DNA of 64,000 nt from Confluentibacter lentus (GCF_002806995.1 NZ_NIHE01000008.1:62001-126000), one strand, 5' to 3'; numbered from the stretch's first letter, positions 53,090 through 62,056 are shown. The notes: a model not told the origin generated them from the sequence alone. Numbers and translations are program-made.

Positions 53090-53218
53090 GGATTGATTTG
53101 TTGTCATGTTATAAGTGCATGTTTTCACTTATGTATTCATTGTTTATTGTTTGGTTAGGAGTAAGGCGGATGTTTACATCTGCCTTATTTTGTTTGTGAC
53201 TTCATTGATGGGATAAAC

Positions 53219-53323
53219 TATGTCGATTTTTTTTAATTATCTTGAAATAAATGTAAGTATGTCGATTTTTTTTAATATTTTCGACATAGATATAATGAAT
53301 GTCGATGCAATCGACATAGATAT
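53219..53323. repeat. ATGTCGATT direct and inverted repeat cluster before fic
   Basis: TATGTCGATTTTTTTTAAT occurs exactly twice (53219-53237 and 53258-53276, 39 bases apart). TCGACATAGATAT occurs at 53281 and 53311. ATGTCGATGCAATCGACAT (53299-53317) is a palindrome with 8-bp arms. All share the ATGTCGA word or its complement and end 17 bases before the fic start. An operator array is the simplest reading. Confidence 0.85.
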
Positions 53324-53339
53324 TTTAAGCAATTTAGCC

Positions 53340-54434
53340 ATGAAAATCAAATACGACAAGAATATTCCATACAACGAGTTGCCGGATTTACCACCAAAAA
53401 ACAATTTGGAAACTACACCAATTTTTAAGGCAACCATTAGGGCAAATAAACTATTGGCAGAGTTAAAAGGATATTGTCAAACCTTGCCTTACCCGCAATT
53501 GCTGCTTAACACGATAGTGTTACAAGAAAGTAAAGAATCTAATGCTATCGAGAATATTGTAACCACACAAGATGAGTTGTACAAAGCAACATTAATGGGC
53601 GATAACATAAAAAACCAAGCAGCCAAAGAAGTATTGCAATACCGTGAAGCCATTTATTGGGGAATTGAGCAATTGCAAAAAAACAAGTTGATAACCACCA
53701 ATTTGTTAGTTGGTTTAATGCAACGTTTGCGTGGTTCGTCGGAAAACATTAGGAAAAATACAGGCACAAAATTAGGAAACCCTACCAATAATCAAATTGT
53801 TTATACGCCACCCGAAGGTGAAAATATCATTCGAGATAAATTATCAAAACTAGAAATTTTCATCAATGACCCCGCATTTTCCGATTTAGACCCTTTGATA
53901 AAAATGGCTCTTATTCATTATCAGTTTGAAGCCATTCATCCATTTAGTGATGGTAATGGGCGTACAGGCAGAATATTGAATGTACTGTATCTCATTCAGC
54001 AGGAATTATTGGGATTGCCAGTTTTGTATTTGAGTCATTATATTATTCAAAACAAATCAGACTACTATCGTTTGCTAAAATCGATTACCGAAGACAATAA
54101 TTGGGAAGAATGGGTTCTGTTTGTTGTAAACGGCGTTGCTGAAACATCTGAAATGACTTTAAGAAAAATTAATGCCATTTTAGAATTAAAAATCAATACT
54201 GAATTAAGAGCTAAAGACGTGCTAAAATCTTCTTATTCCAAAGAGTTGGTTGATTTATTATTTAGTCATCCGTATATAAAAATAAAGGTGTTGGAAGAAA
54301 ACAATATAGCCAAACGGCAAACGGCGAGTGAGTATCTAAAGAAACTAGAATTCCATAACATTCTTGATTCTGTTAAAATTGGCAATGAAATTTATTATAT
54401 AAACAAGAAATTGATAGAGGTTCTTACAAAATAA
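53340..54434 (+). CDS. fic: Fic-domain protein AMPylase with N-terminal inhibitory helix and C-terminal winged helix
   Basis: A 364-residue protein from the ATG at 53340; in-frame ATGs up to 120 bases upstream lie inside the repeat array and only encode repeat-derived sequence. The inhibitory motif is SNAIEN (67-72), matching [ST]xxxE[GN], so it is a class II Fic protein held off by its own helix. The catalytic loop is HPFSDGNGRTGR (200-211). The last 65 residues form a winged helix (VDLLFSHPYIKIKVLEENNI, AKRQTASEYLKKLEFHNILD). Fic enzymes transfer AMP to a hydroxyl of a target protein, and SoFic-like members have this layout. The winged helix could bind the flanking palindromes. Confidence 0.92.
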   Translation: MKIKYDKNIPYNELPDLPPKNNLETTPIFKATIRANKLLAELKGYCQTLPYPQLLLNTIVLQESKESNAIENIVTTQDELYKATLMGDNIKNQAAKEVLQYREAIYWGIEQLQKNKLITTNLLVGLMQRLRGSSENIRKNTGTKLGNPTNNQIVYTPPEGENIIRDKLSKLEIFINDPAFSDLDPLIKMALIHYQFEAIHPFSDGNGRTGRILNVLYLIQQELLGLPVLYLSHYIIQNKSDYYRLLKSITEDNNWEEWVLFVVNGVAETSEMTLRKINAILELKINTELRAKDVLKSSYSKELVDLLFSHPYIKIKVLEENNIAKRQTASEYLKKLEFHNILDSVKIGNEIYYINKKLIEVLTK

Positions 54435-54447
54435 TTAAAAAATGACA

Positions 54448-54536
54448 GTGTCGATTCAATCGACATCGTATTAATCTATGTCGATTTTTTTAAATTTTTT
54501 AGACATTCTTTTGTTTTATGTCGATTCAATCGACAT
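54448..54536. repeat. palindrome pair and half-sites after fic
   Basis: GTGTCGATTCAATCGACAT (54448-54466) and ATGTCGATTCAATCGACAT (54518-54536) lie 70 bases apart. The second is a perfect palindrome (9-bp arms, single central base). Between them, TATGTCGATTTTTTTAAAT starts at 54477 and AGACAT closes it at 54501-54506. They are the same words as upstream of fic. Confidence 0.85.
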
Positions 54537-54705
54537 ACTGAAAATGTTTGCCTTTTGTTTATAACTTTCGGGTAAATTCTTACTATAAATATTGATTTTT
54601 ATTTTTGAAAAAGTAAATTTGATTATCGGTGCATATAAAACATTGAAACGGATTCATATCCTTAACGTTGTAGGTAATTTTCGGAACCAAATAAAAAATT
54701 AGAAA

Positions 54706-55686
54706 ATGAAGAAAATTGGAATAAAAAATTTTGATCTGCTTTACTTCCTAAACTCTTCTAGCTTAAAATCGGATTTTTTATTCTTTGATGAAATCAGATA
54801 TGACCCTTTACAATTAAAATCCATTTTACCTTTCGCAGAATTAGTATCTAAATCAATGTGTGATAGAACTGGAAAAATGTTTGAAGGGAAAATGAAAGAA
54901 ATTGATTTCTTATCAAGCAATAATTTACTGAAGGAATTTGAAAGAATTGAAATTTCAAATGGTTCGGCTATAAAAGATTTAGTAAACACTGAACAATTAA
55001 AAAATTTACATAAAAAAATCACTGAATTAACAACAGAAAGAACTAAATTATTAGACGTTAATTTTGCAAATAATATTGAAAATAGATTAGAAAGAGTTTT
55101 TGCTTCTTCTACAGAAATCAGTGATTTAAGCTCTTTATATTTGAGCTTTATTTCAAACTATGAAGGCATTCTTGAAACAACACCAATTGTATTTTATTCA
55201 CAAAACTTGAGTTTTAATAAAGATTTAATCTCAAATAAATCTCAAATTATAAACTTAACACTTAATAAATTTCCTTCTTTAAAATATCAAACTGAATGGA
55301 GTCAAATTATTGAAATAAAATCAGATAATGACTTAAGACATAAATATCTAAAACTAAACAATTGGATAAATGATGTTGCCATAGAAAATTATTCTACAAA
55401 AGAAATTCAAGAAAAGTTAGAATTTATGCTACTGGACTATGAAAAACAATTAAAGTACCACTCAAAGCAAATAGCATATAATAAACTCGAATTAATACTT
55501 AATTCAAGTTTAGGGATTATTGAAAACCTTCTTAAATTAAATCTTACTGAAATAGGAAATAACATTATAAATACAAAAAAGGAAAAATTAAATTTAGAAA
55601 TTAATAAGCAATTCTTATCTGGAAATGAAATTGCTTACATAACTGAAGTCGGAACTCAAAAATCATTAAAAAAAAACTACCTATAA
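54706..55686 (+). CDS. AT-rich hypothetical gene next to fic
   Basis: A 326-residue protein that I do not recognise. It is largely alpha-helical and charged, with Lys/Asn/Leu-rich coiled stretches (EQLKNLHKKITELTTERTKL, KEEIQEKLEFMLLDYEKQLK-like). It has no signal peptide, membrane helix, catalytic motif or nucleotide site. Codon use is more A/T-biased than in its neighbours. It follows fic after 271 bases of repeat-rich spacer and precedes a housekeeping epimerase. A foreign origin is possible. No function proposed. Confidence 0.55.
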   Translation: MKKIGIKNFDLLYFLNSSSLKSDFLFFDEIRYDPLQLKSILPFAELVSKSMCDRTGKMFEGKMKEIDFLSSNNLLKEFERIEISNGSAIKDLVNTEQLKNLHKKITELTTERTKLLDVNFANNIENRLERVFASSTEISDLSSLYLSFISNYEGILETTPIVFYSQNLSFNKDLISNKSQIINLTLNKFPSLKYQTEWSQIIEIKSDNDLRHKYLKLNNWINDVAIENYSTKEIQEKLEFMLLDYEKQLKYHSKQIAYNKLELILNSSLGIIENLLKLNLTEIGNNIINTKKEKLNLEINKQFLSGNEIAYITEVGTQKSLKKNYL

Positions 55687-55733
55687 CAATTACTTACAGC
55701 CAAGACCGATAAGCGTAACTTCCAAAATATAGG

Positions 55734-56627
55734 TTAAAATAAAATCCCCCCATCAACTACAACCCCATACCCAACCTCAAAAATCTCTCCAGCATCCAAA
55801 GTTAGAATCCCTTCCTTGATTTTAAAATCTTGGTTGGTATCGTCGTTATCGGCAATCCCCAACCACGGTTCTATACACACATAATTGCCTGTGGGTTTTG
55901 CCCAAATGCCTAAATAGTCAAAATCTGGGTAGCTCACTGTTAAGATGGTGCCATGTTTTTTGCTTTTTAAACTTACTTGTTTCGACTTTAAATCTTTAAA
56001 AATAAGGGCATCATCATTAAACAAGTCGTGGGTGAGGGGTAGTATGTTGGTATTATTAAAAACAGGTTTCGTTTTGTTGGAAATGAGGCCGTTGGTCGTA
56101 TTGATTAAATGTGTTTTGGAGTTTTCGGGGTGTTCAAATTCCAAAACATAATCATAGTACTGTTCATCCTCAAACACCGGGCATTTAAAAGCAGGATGTC
56201 CACCCACAGAGAAATACATCGTTTTATCATCCAGATTTTTAACGGTATGTATGATATCCAATTTGTTATCGGTGAGTTTGTAAGTCATGTAAAACTCAAA
56301 CTTAAACGGATATACTTTTAGTGTGGCCTCGTTATACGTTAATTTAAGCGTGAGGCTGGTTTCGGTGTGTTCGTGGAGTTCAAAATCGGTGTTACCCCTT
56401 ATAAAACCATGTTTGGGTAAGCTGTATTTTTTCCCTTCAAAAATATAGGTATCCTCTTTTAAAGACCCAATAATCGGGAACAAATTCGGCGCATAATTTC
56501 CCCAAATCGAACTGTCGGCATCCCACATAAACTGCGTGTTGTTTTTCACGGATTGGATGCTGCAAAGCTCAGCCCCTGTTTTTTTAATGGCTATGTTGAG
56601 TTTGTTGTTTTGTATGGTGTATTGCAT
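55734..56627 (-). CDS. aldose 1-epimerase (galactose mutarotase) family protein
   Basis: A 297-residue sugar mutarotase-like protein of the beta-sandwich (galactose mutarotase) fold. NTQFMWDADSSIWGNYAPNL, SVGGHPAFKCPVFE (with the catalytic His) and GIWAKPTGNYVCIEPWLGIA (with the catalytic Glu) are the family markers. It is of the LacX-like, non-GalM type. Cytosolic, no signal; the sugar substrate is not defined. It converges on the 54706 gene. Confidence 0.9.
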   Translation of the reverse strand: MQYTIQNNKLNIAIKKTGAELCSIQSVKNNTQFMWDADSSIWGNYAPNLFPIIGSLKEDTYIFEGKKYSLPKHGFIRGNTDFELHEHTETSLTLKLTYNEATLKVYPFKFEFYMTYKLTDNKLDIIHTVKNLDDKTMYFSVGGHPAFKCPVFEDEQYYDYVLEFEHPENSKTHLINTTNGLISNKTKPVFNNTNILPLTHDLFNDDALIFKDLKSKQVSLKSKKHGTILTVSYPDFDYLGIWAKPTGNYVCIEPWLGIADNDDTNQDFKIKEGILTLDAGEIFEVGYGVVVDGGILF

Positions 56628-56656
56628 GATTATTGGAGTTTTATTTTAAATATTGC

Positions 56657-56758
56657 TGTCAGTTCGAGTGATTCGCCCTAAGCGAATTGTATCGAGAACA
56701 TTAGTTAGTTGCTTCTCGATACAATTTTATCATGCTTCGAAAATCACTCGAAGTGACA
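56657..56758. repeat. long interspersed palindrome (second type)
   Basis: Outer arms TGTCAGTTCGAGTGATT (56657-56673) and AATCACTCGAAGTGACA (56742-56758), with inner perfect arms ATTGTATCGAGAA and TTCTCGATACAAT. The whole 102-base element can form one long hairpin. Unlike the repeat at 35148, it carries TCGAGTG words. Confidence 0.8.
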
Positions 56759-56823
56759 TTGAGGTTATTTGTCATTCAGTTCAAACTAAAACGTAAAATT
56801 CTTAATTTTTTAAGGATTCTAAC

Positions 56824-56831
56824 TAACTTTG
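56824..56831 (+). promoter_or_regulatory. -7 box for pabB
   Basis: TAACTTTG matches TAnnTTTG. Transcription would begin near 56838, leaving about 11 bases before the TTG start codon at 56849. Confidence 0.55.
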
Positions 56832-56848
56832 TGGCATAAATTTTTTGA

Positions 56849-58141
56849 TTGAGAACGCAGCACATCCATACCATTTCGGACACCGAAGATTTTAAGCATA
56901 AGTTATTATTATGGAGTCAACAATTTGATGATGTGGTTTGGTTGGATTCCAATAATTACGAGCAGAAATATTCGAATTTTGATGCCGTATTGGCGGTAGA
57001 TGCGTTTACCAGCATTCAAACGGATGTACACCAAGGGTTTGAAAAATTAAAGGAATACCAATCCATCACCAAAGACTGGATTTTTGGATATTTGACTTAC
57101 GATTTAAAAAATGATGTTGAGGATTTAACCTCCCAAAATTTTGATGGTTTGCAGTTTCCAGACCTTTATTTTTTTCAACCCAATAAACTGTTTTTATTTA
57201 AAGGCAATCAAGTTGACATCCACTACTTAAATGCGGTTGCAGATGAGTTAGCATCAGATTTAGAATCCATCCGTCATTGCGAGGAGGCACGACGAAGTAA
57301 TCTGCCCAATGATATAAAAATCAAACTAAGAATCCACAAAGACCAATACTTCGAAAAAGTAACAACCTTGCTATCCCACATCCACCGAGGCGATATTTAT
57401 GAAGCTAATTTTTGCCAAGAATTTTATGCTGAAGATACAGCTATCAATCCGTTAGAAACCTATTTAAAACTCAATGCCATATCCAAACCGCCATTCGCGA
57501 CCTTTTTAAAATGCAACGATAAATACCTATTATCAGCCTCACCAGAACGCTATTTAAAGAAAGAAGGCAACCGCATTGTTTCCCAGCCCATAAAAGGCAC
57601 GGCTAAGCGTGCCACTAATTTGGAAGAAGATGCCCAATTAAAATCGGATTTAGCCGAAAGCGATAAAGAGCGCAGTGAAAATACCATGATAGTCGATTTA
57701 ATCCGTAATGATTTATCCAAAACCGCCATTAAAGGCACAGTACATGTGGAGGAATTATGCCGTGTTTATACCTTTAAACAAGTGCATCAAATGATTTCTA
57801 CGGTGACTTCAGAAGTCGAATTAAACACGCATCCCGTGGATATTATTAAAAGCACATTTCCCATGGGAAGTATGACGGGTGCGCCCAAGATTTCGGCCAT
57901 GAAAATTATAGAAGCCTTGGAAGAAACCAAACGAGGCCTTTATTCTGGAGCGGTTGGTTATTTTACACCTGCGGGCGATTTCGATTTTAATGTGGTAATT
58001 CGCAGTATTTTGTACAATGAAACCAAGCGTTATGTGTCCTATTCCGTTGGTGGTGCCATTACTGCAAAAAGCGACCCCTTAAAGGAATACGAAGAGTGTT
58101 TGTTAAAAGCCAAAGCCATGCGTGAGGTTTTGGAAAATTAG
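56849..58141 (+). CDS. pabB: aminodeoxychorismate synthase component I (PabB) carrying an in-frame repeat
   Basis: A 430-residue chorismate-utilising enzyme read from a TTG start. It would make 4-amino-4-deoxychorismate for folate, using ammonia from a PabA partner not seen here. Motifs of the TrpE/PabB core: RGDIYEANFCQEFYAEDT, ATFLKCNDKYLLSASPERYL, QPIKGTAKR, NTMIVDLIRNDLSK, FPMGSMTGAPKISAM and YSGAVGYFTPAGDFDFNVVI. The PIKGT lysine-type site points to PabB over TrpE. Residues 141-153 (IRHCEEARRSNLP) are the translation of one arm of the palindromic repeat also at 35148, inserted in the loop between N-terminal and core domains. Confidence 0.9.
   Translation: MRTQHIHTISDTEDFKHKLLLWSQQFDDVVWLDSNNYEQKYSNFDAVLAVDAFTSIQTDVHQGFEKLKEYQSITKDWIFGYLTYDLKNDVEDLTSQNFDGLQFPDLYFFQPNKLFLFKGNQVDIHYLNAVADELASDLESIRHCEEARRSNLPNDIKIKLRIHKDQYFEKVTTLLSHIHRGDIYEANFCQEFYAEDTAINPLETYLKLNAISKPPFATFLKCNDKYLLSASPERYLKKEGNRIVSQPIKGTAKRATNLEEDAQLKSDLAESDKERSENTMIVDLIRNDLSKTAIKGTVHVEELCRVYTFKQVHQMISTVTSEVELNTHPVDIIKSTFPMGSMTGAPKISAMKIIEALEETKRGLYSGAVGYFTPAGDFDFNVVIRSILYNETKRYVSYSVGGAITAKSDPLKEYEECLLKAKAMREVLEN
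57273..57305. repeat. single arm of the interspersed palindrome inside pabB
   Basis: This 33-base stretch begins GTCATTGCGAGGAGGCACGA and differs from the left arm at 35148-35180 at only two positions. It is translated in frame as RHCEEARRSNL with no stop. Confidence 0.9.
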
Positions 58142-58830
58142 TCAATATGGTCCTTAAATTTCTTGATGATTTCATCAAAAATATGTTCTACGCGGCTTGG
58201 TTCGATGTTTTTAACTTTCGAAATGTCCTCAAAACTCAGTTTTCCAAAAATATATAAATCCACAATATTCGAAATATTCAGCGGTAGCCATGTGTAAAGG
58301 TTTCCTAGAGCTTTTTGCGATCTGTCAGCCGAAACATCTTTCATATTGAAAGCATTTAAAATGGAACTGTTATTATCATCATATAAAAACACATGGTTGT
58401 GTTTATCAGGTTGATGATAGGAAATATCGTTTAACTCTTCGCCCATAATAAAGTCCCAGTCATCATCAATGGTGTATTGCTCGTCCAAGCCATCCAGTTC
58501 TTCTTCCAAAATAGTGTTTGTGCTAATTGTGTTTTTATGAAACGCTTCTTTTTTAAAAAGGGTGTCTAATTCAGCATCCACAATCTTAAAAAGTTTCAAT
58601 TTAATCCTGTTGGTGTCGCAGTCAATATCATAGCCATTTTCGTAAAATGTGGCAATGCTTTCATCTATAATACCATTGGAAGAAAACATATTTTTAGGAA
58701 GCACACCTGTAGATTCTGCAATGTAAAGTCTGTGTTTTACATAAGGATGCAATTGTTGGCTGGCGGAAAGGACTTTTTTGTCGAATGCCAATTGTGTTTT
58801 CTTGTCGGTTATTTTTTCAAAAGAGCTCAT
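58138..58830 (-). CDS. hypothetical protein with sigma-like C-terminal helices
   Basis: A 230-residue acidic cytosolic protein, overlapping the pabB stop by 4 bases on the opposite strand. The N-terminal half is helical (LAFDKKVLSASQQLHPYVKH). A middle segment is very acidic (EEELDGLDEQYTIDDDWDFI). The last 50 residues (LYTWLPLNISNIVDLYIFGK, then LSFEDISKVKNIEPSRVEHI) have the spacing of a sigma region-4 helix-turn-helix, but region 2 is not evident. A degenerate sigma-like or anti-sigma-like protein is one possibility. Confidence 0.55.
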   Translation of the reverse strand: MSSFEKITDKKTQLAFDKKVLSASQQLHPYVKHRLYIAESTGVLPKNMFSSNGIIDESIATFYENGYDIDCDTNRIKLKLFKIVDAELDTLFKKEAFHKNTISTNTILEEELDGLDEQYTIDDDWDFIMGEELNDISYHQPDKHNHVFLYDDNNSSILNAFNMKDVSADRSQKALGNLYTWLPLNISNIVDLYIFGKLSFEDISKVKNIEPSRVEHIFDEIIKKFKDHID

Positions 58831-58940
58831 AACGTCACGTATTAAAATTTACCCATAAAAGATACTGAATTTTAAATTCAAAAACTATGATTTAAGTGAT
58901 TTTAAGATAAAATGCCACGCTTTTTAAAAAGGCAATATTG

Positions 58941-58948
58941 TATATTTG
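58941..58948 (+). promoter_or_regulatory. possible -7 box at the tilS start
   Basis: TATATTTG matches TAnnTTTG but ends only 4 bases before the tilS ATG, so the mRNA would be essentially leaderless. No TTG lies 19 bases upstream, so this may be chance. Confidence 0.3.
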
Positions 58949-58952
58949 AAGG

Positions 58953-60263
58953 ATGTTAAACAAGTTTCAAAGCCACATAAACACGAAGTTTCCTTTTTTA
59001 AAGGATAAAAAGTTGCTCATTGCTATTTCAGGTGGGATAGATAGTGTAGTGCTAACCTATTTATGCCATGAATTACAGTTAAAGATTGCTTTAGCGCATT
59101 GTAATTTTAACCTAAGAGGTGATGAAAGTGATGGTGACGAGGACTTTGTTTTGCAATTGGCAGAAGATTTGGAGTTGGAGGTGTTTATTGAAAGTTTTGA
59201 TACGGAACGGTATGCCGAAGACAACAAGAAATCCATTCAAATGGCAGCACGCGAATTGCGTTACGATTGGTTTGAGGAATTGGCAGAGCAATTGGGTTTT
59301 GATTATATTTTAACGGCTCACCATGCCGATGATAATTTAGAAACGTTTTTAATCAATTTTACCCGAGGCACTGGCTTGGAAGGCTTAACGGGAATTCCTG
59401 AAATTAATGGAAAATTCGTAAGACCGCTTTTGTTCTTTTCTAGGGAGGATGTTGAAACGTTTGCCAAGGAAAGACACATTCGGTGGCGGGATGATAGCAG
59501 TAATGCATCCACAAAATATTTACGGAATAAGTTACGACACGATGTGATTCCTATTTTAAAGGAACTAAACCCCAGTTTGCTGCAAAGTTTCCAAAATACC
59601 ATGAATCATTTACAGGATTCGGCTGATATTGTTGAAGAACGCATTGCTGATTTTTTGAAACGTGCTGAGGATACTTCAGATAAAAATCAAACGAAGTTTA
59701 AGATTTCTGAATTTAAAGCATTGAACAATCCCAAGTCCTATTTGTTCGAAATATTTAAGGATTATGGCTTTACCGAATGGAACGATGTACTGAATTTATT
59801 GGATGCCCAATCGGGAAAGCAAGTTCTTTCTGAGCATTGGCGACTGATTAAAGACCGGGATTATTTATTGTTAAGTGATATAAATTCAAAAACATATGAG
59901 AGAATAATCATTTCTGAAACAGATAAAAACGTAGAAACACCTATTGGAACGTTATTATTTAATGATGTGGATTTGATTTCAGAAACCGCAAAAAACATCA
60001 TATATGTTGATAAAAGTACATTTCGATTTCCATTAATATTACGGACATGGGAAGAAGGTGATGTGTTTTTTCCATTAGGTATGTCTGGTAAAAAGAAACT
60101 CAGCAAATATTTCAAAGACGAGAAATTCTCGTTGTTGGATAAAGAAAACACCTGGTTATTGTGTTCTGGAACTGATATTGTTTGGGTTGTTGGAAAGCGA
60201 GCCGATGAACGTTTTAAAGTCATTGAAAACACTCAACAAATTCTGAAGATTGAATTAAAGTAA
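58953..60263 (+). CDS. tilS: tRNA(Ile)-lysidine synthase
   Basis: A 436-residue ATP-dependent enzyme that adds lysine to C34 of tRNA-Ile(CAU), converting it to read AUA. The PP-loop is [10 protein letters not shown] (SGGIDS at 26-31), followed by [60 protein letters not shown] and [20 protein letters not shown]. The C-terminal tRNA-binding domain ([20 protein letters not shown], then [20 protein letters not shown]) is complete. Essential in bacteria. A hairpin follows. Confidence 0.96.
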   Translation: MLNKFQSHINTKFPFLKDKKLLIAISGGIDSVVLTYLCHELQLKIALAHCNFNLRGDESDGDEDFVLQLAEDLELEVFIESFDTERYAEDNKKSIQMAARELRYDWFEELAEQLGFDYILTAHHADDNLETFLINFTRGTGLEGLTGIPEINGKFVRPLLFFSREDVETFAKERHIRWRDDSSNASTKYLRNKLRHDVIPILKELNPSLLQSFQNTMNHLQDSADIVEERIADFLKRAEDTSDKNQTKFKISEFKALNNPKSYLFEIFKDYGFTEWNDVLNLLDAQSGKQVLSEHWRLIKDRDYLLLSDINSKTYERIIISETDKNVETPIGTLLFNDVDLISETAKNIIYVDKSTFRFPLILRTWEEGDVFFPLGMSGKKKLSKYFKDEKFSLLDKENTWLLCSGTDIVWVVGKRADERFKVIENTQQILKIELK

Positions 60264-60289
60264 TGGATTCCTGCCTTCGCAGGAATCCA
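60264..60289. repeat. palindromic hairpin between tilS and ade
   Basis: TGGATTCCTGC (60264-60274), loop CTTC, GCAGGAATCCA (60279-60289): a perfect 11-bp stem overlapping the tilS stop region. It has no T-run, so it looks more like an interspersed palindrome than a classical terminator. Confidence 0.7.
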
Positions 60290-60309
60290 CAATTAAGAAT
60301 AAATATAGT

Positions 60310-61950
60310 TTGAAACTACAAGGCAACATCGTTGACATACCAAACAAACGTATTTTTAAAGGAGAAATAACCTTTGAAAACGGCCAAATCGTTTCCGTTG
60401 ATGAAAAAGAACATAACCTAAATCACTATATCCTTCCAGGGTTTGTTGATGCTCATATCCATATAGAAAGTTCCATGTTGGTGCCGAGCGAATTCGCTAA
60501 GTTGGCAGTGACACATGGCACGGTCGCTACGGTATCCGATCCCCATGAAATTGCCAATGTTTTGGGTGTTGAAGGCGTTCACTTCATGGTTGAAAATGGC
60601 AAGCAAGTGCCTTTTAAATTTAATTTTGGCGCACCATCTTGCGTACCGGCGACTACTTTTGAGTCTGCGGGAGCGGTGATAGATTCCGAAGCCATCAAAA
60701 CACTTTTGGAAAATCCAGATATCAAGTATCTAACCGAAATGATGAACTATCCGGGCGTATTATTTGATGATGAAGACGTATTCAAAAAATTAGCTTGGGC
60801 GAAGCATTACAACAAACCCATTGATGGCCATGCCCCGGGGTTAATAGGAGACAACCTGACAAAATATATCATTGCAGGAATTTCAACCGACCATGAATCT
60901 TTCACCTATGAAGAAGCCTTTGAAAAACTTCAAAAAGGCATGAAGGTGTTGATACGTGAAGGTAGTGCCGCCAAAAATTTTGAAGCCTTGATTGATTTGC
61001 TTCCAGAACATTTTGAAAACATGATGTTTTGTAGCGATGATAAACATCCAGACGATTTATTGGTCAGTCACATCAATGCACTTTGTGCGAGAGCTGTTGC
61101 TAAAGGCATGGATGTTTTTAAAGTGCTCCAAGTGGCTTGTGTCAATCCGGTAAAGCATTATAAATTGGATGTTGGTTTATTGCAGGAAGGCGATGCAGCC
61201 GATTTTATTGTGGTTGAAGATTTGATACATTTTAAAACAATGCAAACTTATATTAATGGCGACTTGGTTTTCGATAAAGGAAAGACATTAATAAAATCAG
61301 TTTCCTTTGAACGTCCAAATAACTTTAAAACTAACAAAAAGCACGTGTCTGATTTTAGAATTGAATCATCAGCAAAAAAAATAAGGGTCATTGAAGCGTT
61401 GGAAGGGCAGTTGGTAACGAATGAATTCATAGAAAACGCAACCATTGAAAACGGACATTTAATTTCAAATACGGAAACGGATATCTTAAAAATCGCCGTT
61501 GTCAATCGGTATCATGATGAAAAACCAGCCATTGGGTTTATTAAGAATTTCGGATTCAAATCAGGAGCCATTGCTTCTTCGGTAGCTCATGATTCACATA
61601 ATATCATTGTTGTTGGTGTTTCTGATGAAGCCATTTGCAAAGCAGTTAATTTAATCATTGAACATCAAGGCGGTATTTGTGCGGTTTCAGATTTAGATAC
61701 CGATAGCCATCGGTACATGGAGAAAATCCTTCCACTTCCTATTGCTGGTATCATGAGCGATAAAGATGGAAAAACCGTTGGAAATGCTTATTCTGAGCTT
61801 GACAAGATGGCAAAACAATTAGGCTCAAAACTCAATGCGCCTTACATGACTCTGTCTTTTATGGCATTATTGGTAATTCCGTCTTTAAAATTAAGCGACA
61901 AAGGTCTTTTTAACGGAAATGATTTTAAATTTGTCCCTTTGGAGATATAA
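60310..61950 (+). CDS. ade: adenine deaminase
   Basis: A 546-residue metal-dependent amidohydrolase converting adenine to hypoxanthine in purine salvage; it is read from a TTG start. Metal-site motifs are [20 protein letters not shown] (HxH), [34 protein letters not shown] and [12 protein letters not shown]. The C-terminal domain closes with [20 protein letters not shown]. The layout is the long, Mn/Fe-type bacterial Ade. It may be co-transcribed with tilS through the hairpin. Confidence 0.95.
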   Translation: MKLQGNIVDIPNKRIFKGEITFENGQIVSVDEKEHNLNHYILPGFVDAHIHIESSMLVPSEFAKLAVTHGTVATVSDPHEIANVLGVEGVHFMVENGKQVPFKFNFGAPSCVPATTFESAGAVIDSEAIKTLLENPDIKYLTEMMNYPGVLFDDEDVFKKLAWAKHYNKPIDGHAPGLIGDNLTKYIIAGISTDHESFTYEEAFEKLQKGMKVLIREGSAAKNFEALIDLLPEHFENMMFCSDDKHPDDLLVSHINALCARAVAKGMDVFKVLQVACVNPVKHYKLDVGLLQEGDAADFIVVEDLIHFKTMQTYINGDLVFDKGKTLIKSVSFERPNNFKTNKKHVSDFRIESSAKKIRVIEALEGQLVTNEFIENATIENGHLISNTETDILKIAVVNRYHDEKPAIGFIKNFGFKSGAIASSVAHDSHNIIVVGVSDEAICKAVNLIIEHQGGICAVSDLDTDSHRYMEKILPLPIAGIMSDKDGKTVGNAYSELDKMAKQLGSKLNAPYMTLSFMALLVIPSLKLSDKGLFNGNDFKFVPLEI

Positions 61951-62050
61951 GATACTAGATCTAAGACAATAGACGAAAGACAATAGATCCAAGAATCAAG
62001 ACCTAATATCCAACAACCACAAACCATCAACCAATAACTAACATCCATCA
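61951..62050. repeat. degenerate short-period repeats (family A)
   Basis: TCTAAGACAATAGACGAAAG then ACAATAGATCCAAGAATCAA, followed by CAACCA words. The first unit resembles the minus strand of the patch at 11472-11515. It spans the whole gap between ade and the next gene. Confidence 0.6.
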
Positions 62051-62056
62051 ACCAAC

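Noticed and set aside
53220-53339. Longer start for the Fic protein
   Set aside because: The added residues are encoded by the repeat array itself (two in-frame copies of MSIFFN), and the conserved Fic N-terminus starts at 53340.
53219-54536. CRISPR-like array around fic
   Set aside because: The repeats are few, of unequal spacing, partly inverted and without unique spacers, so it is not a CRISPR array.
60264-60289. Intrinsic terminator after tilS
   Set aside because: The hairpin is perfect but has no T-run after it, so it is listed as a palindrome only.
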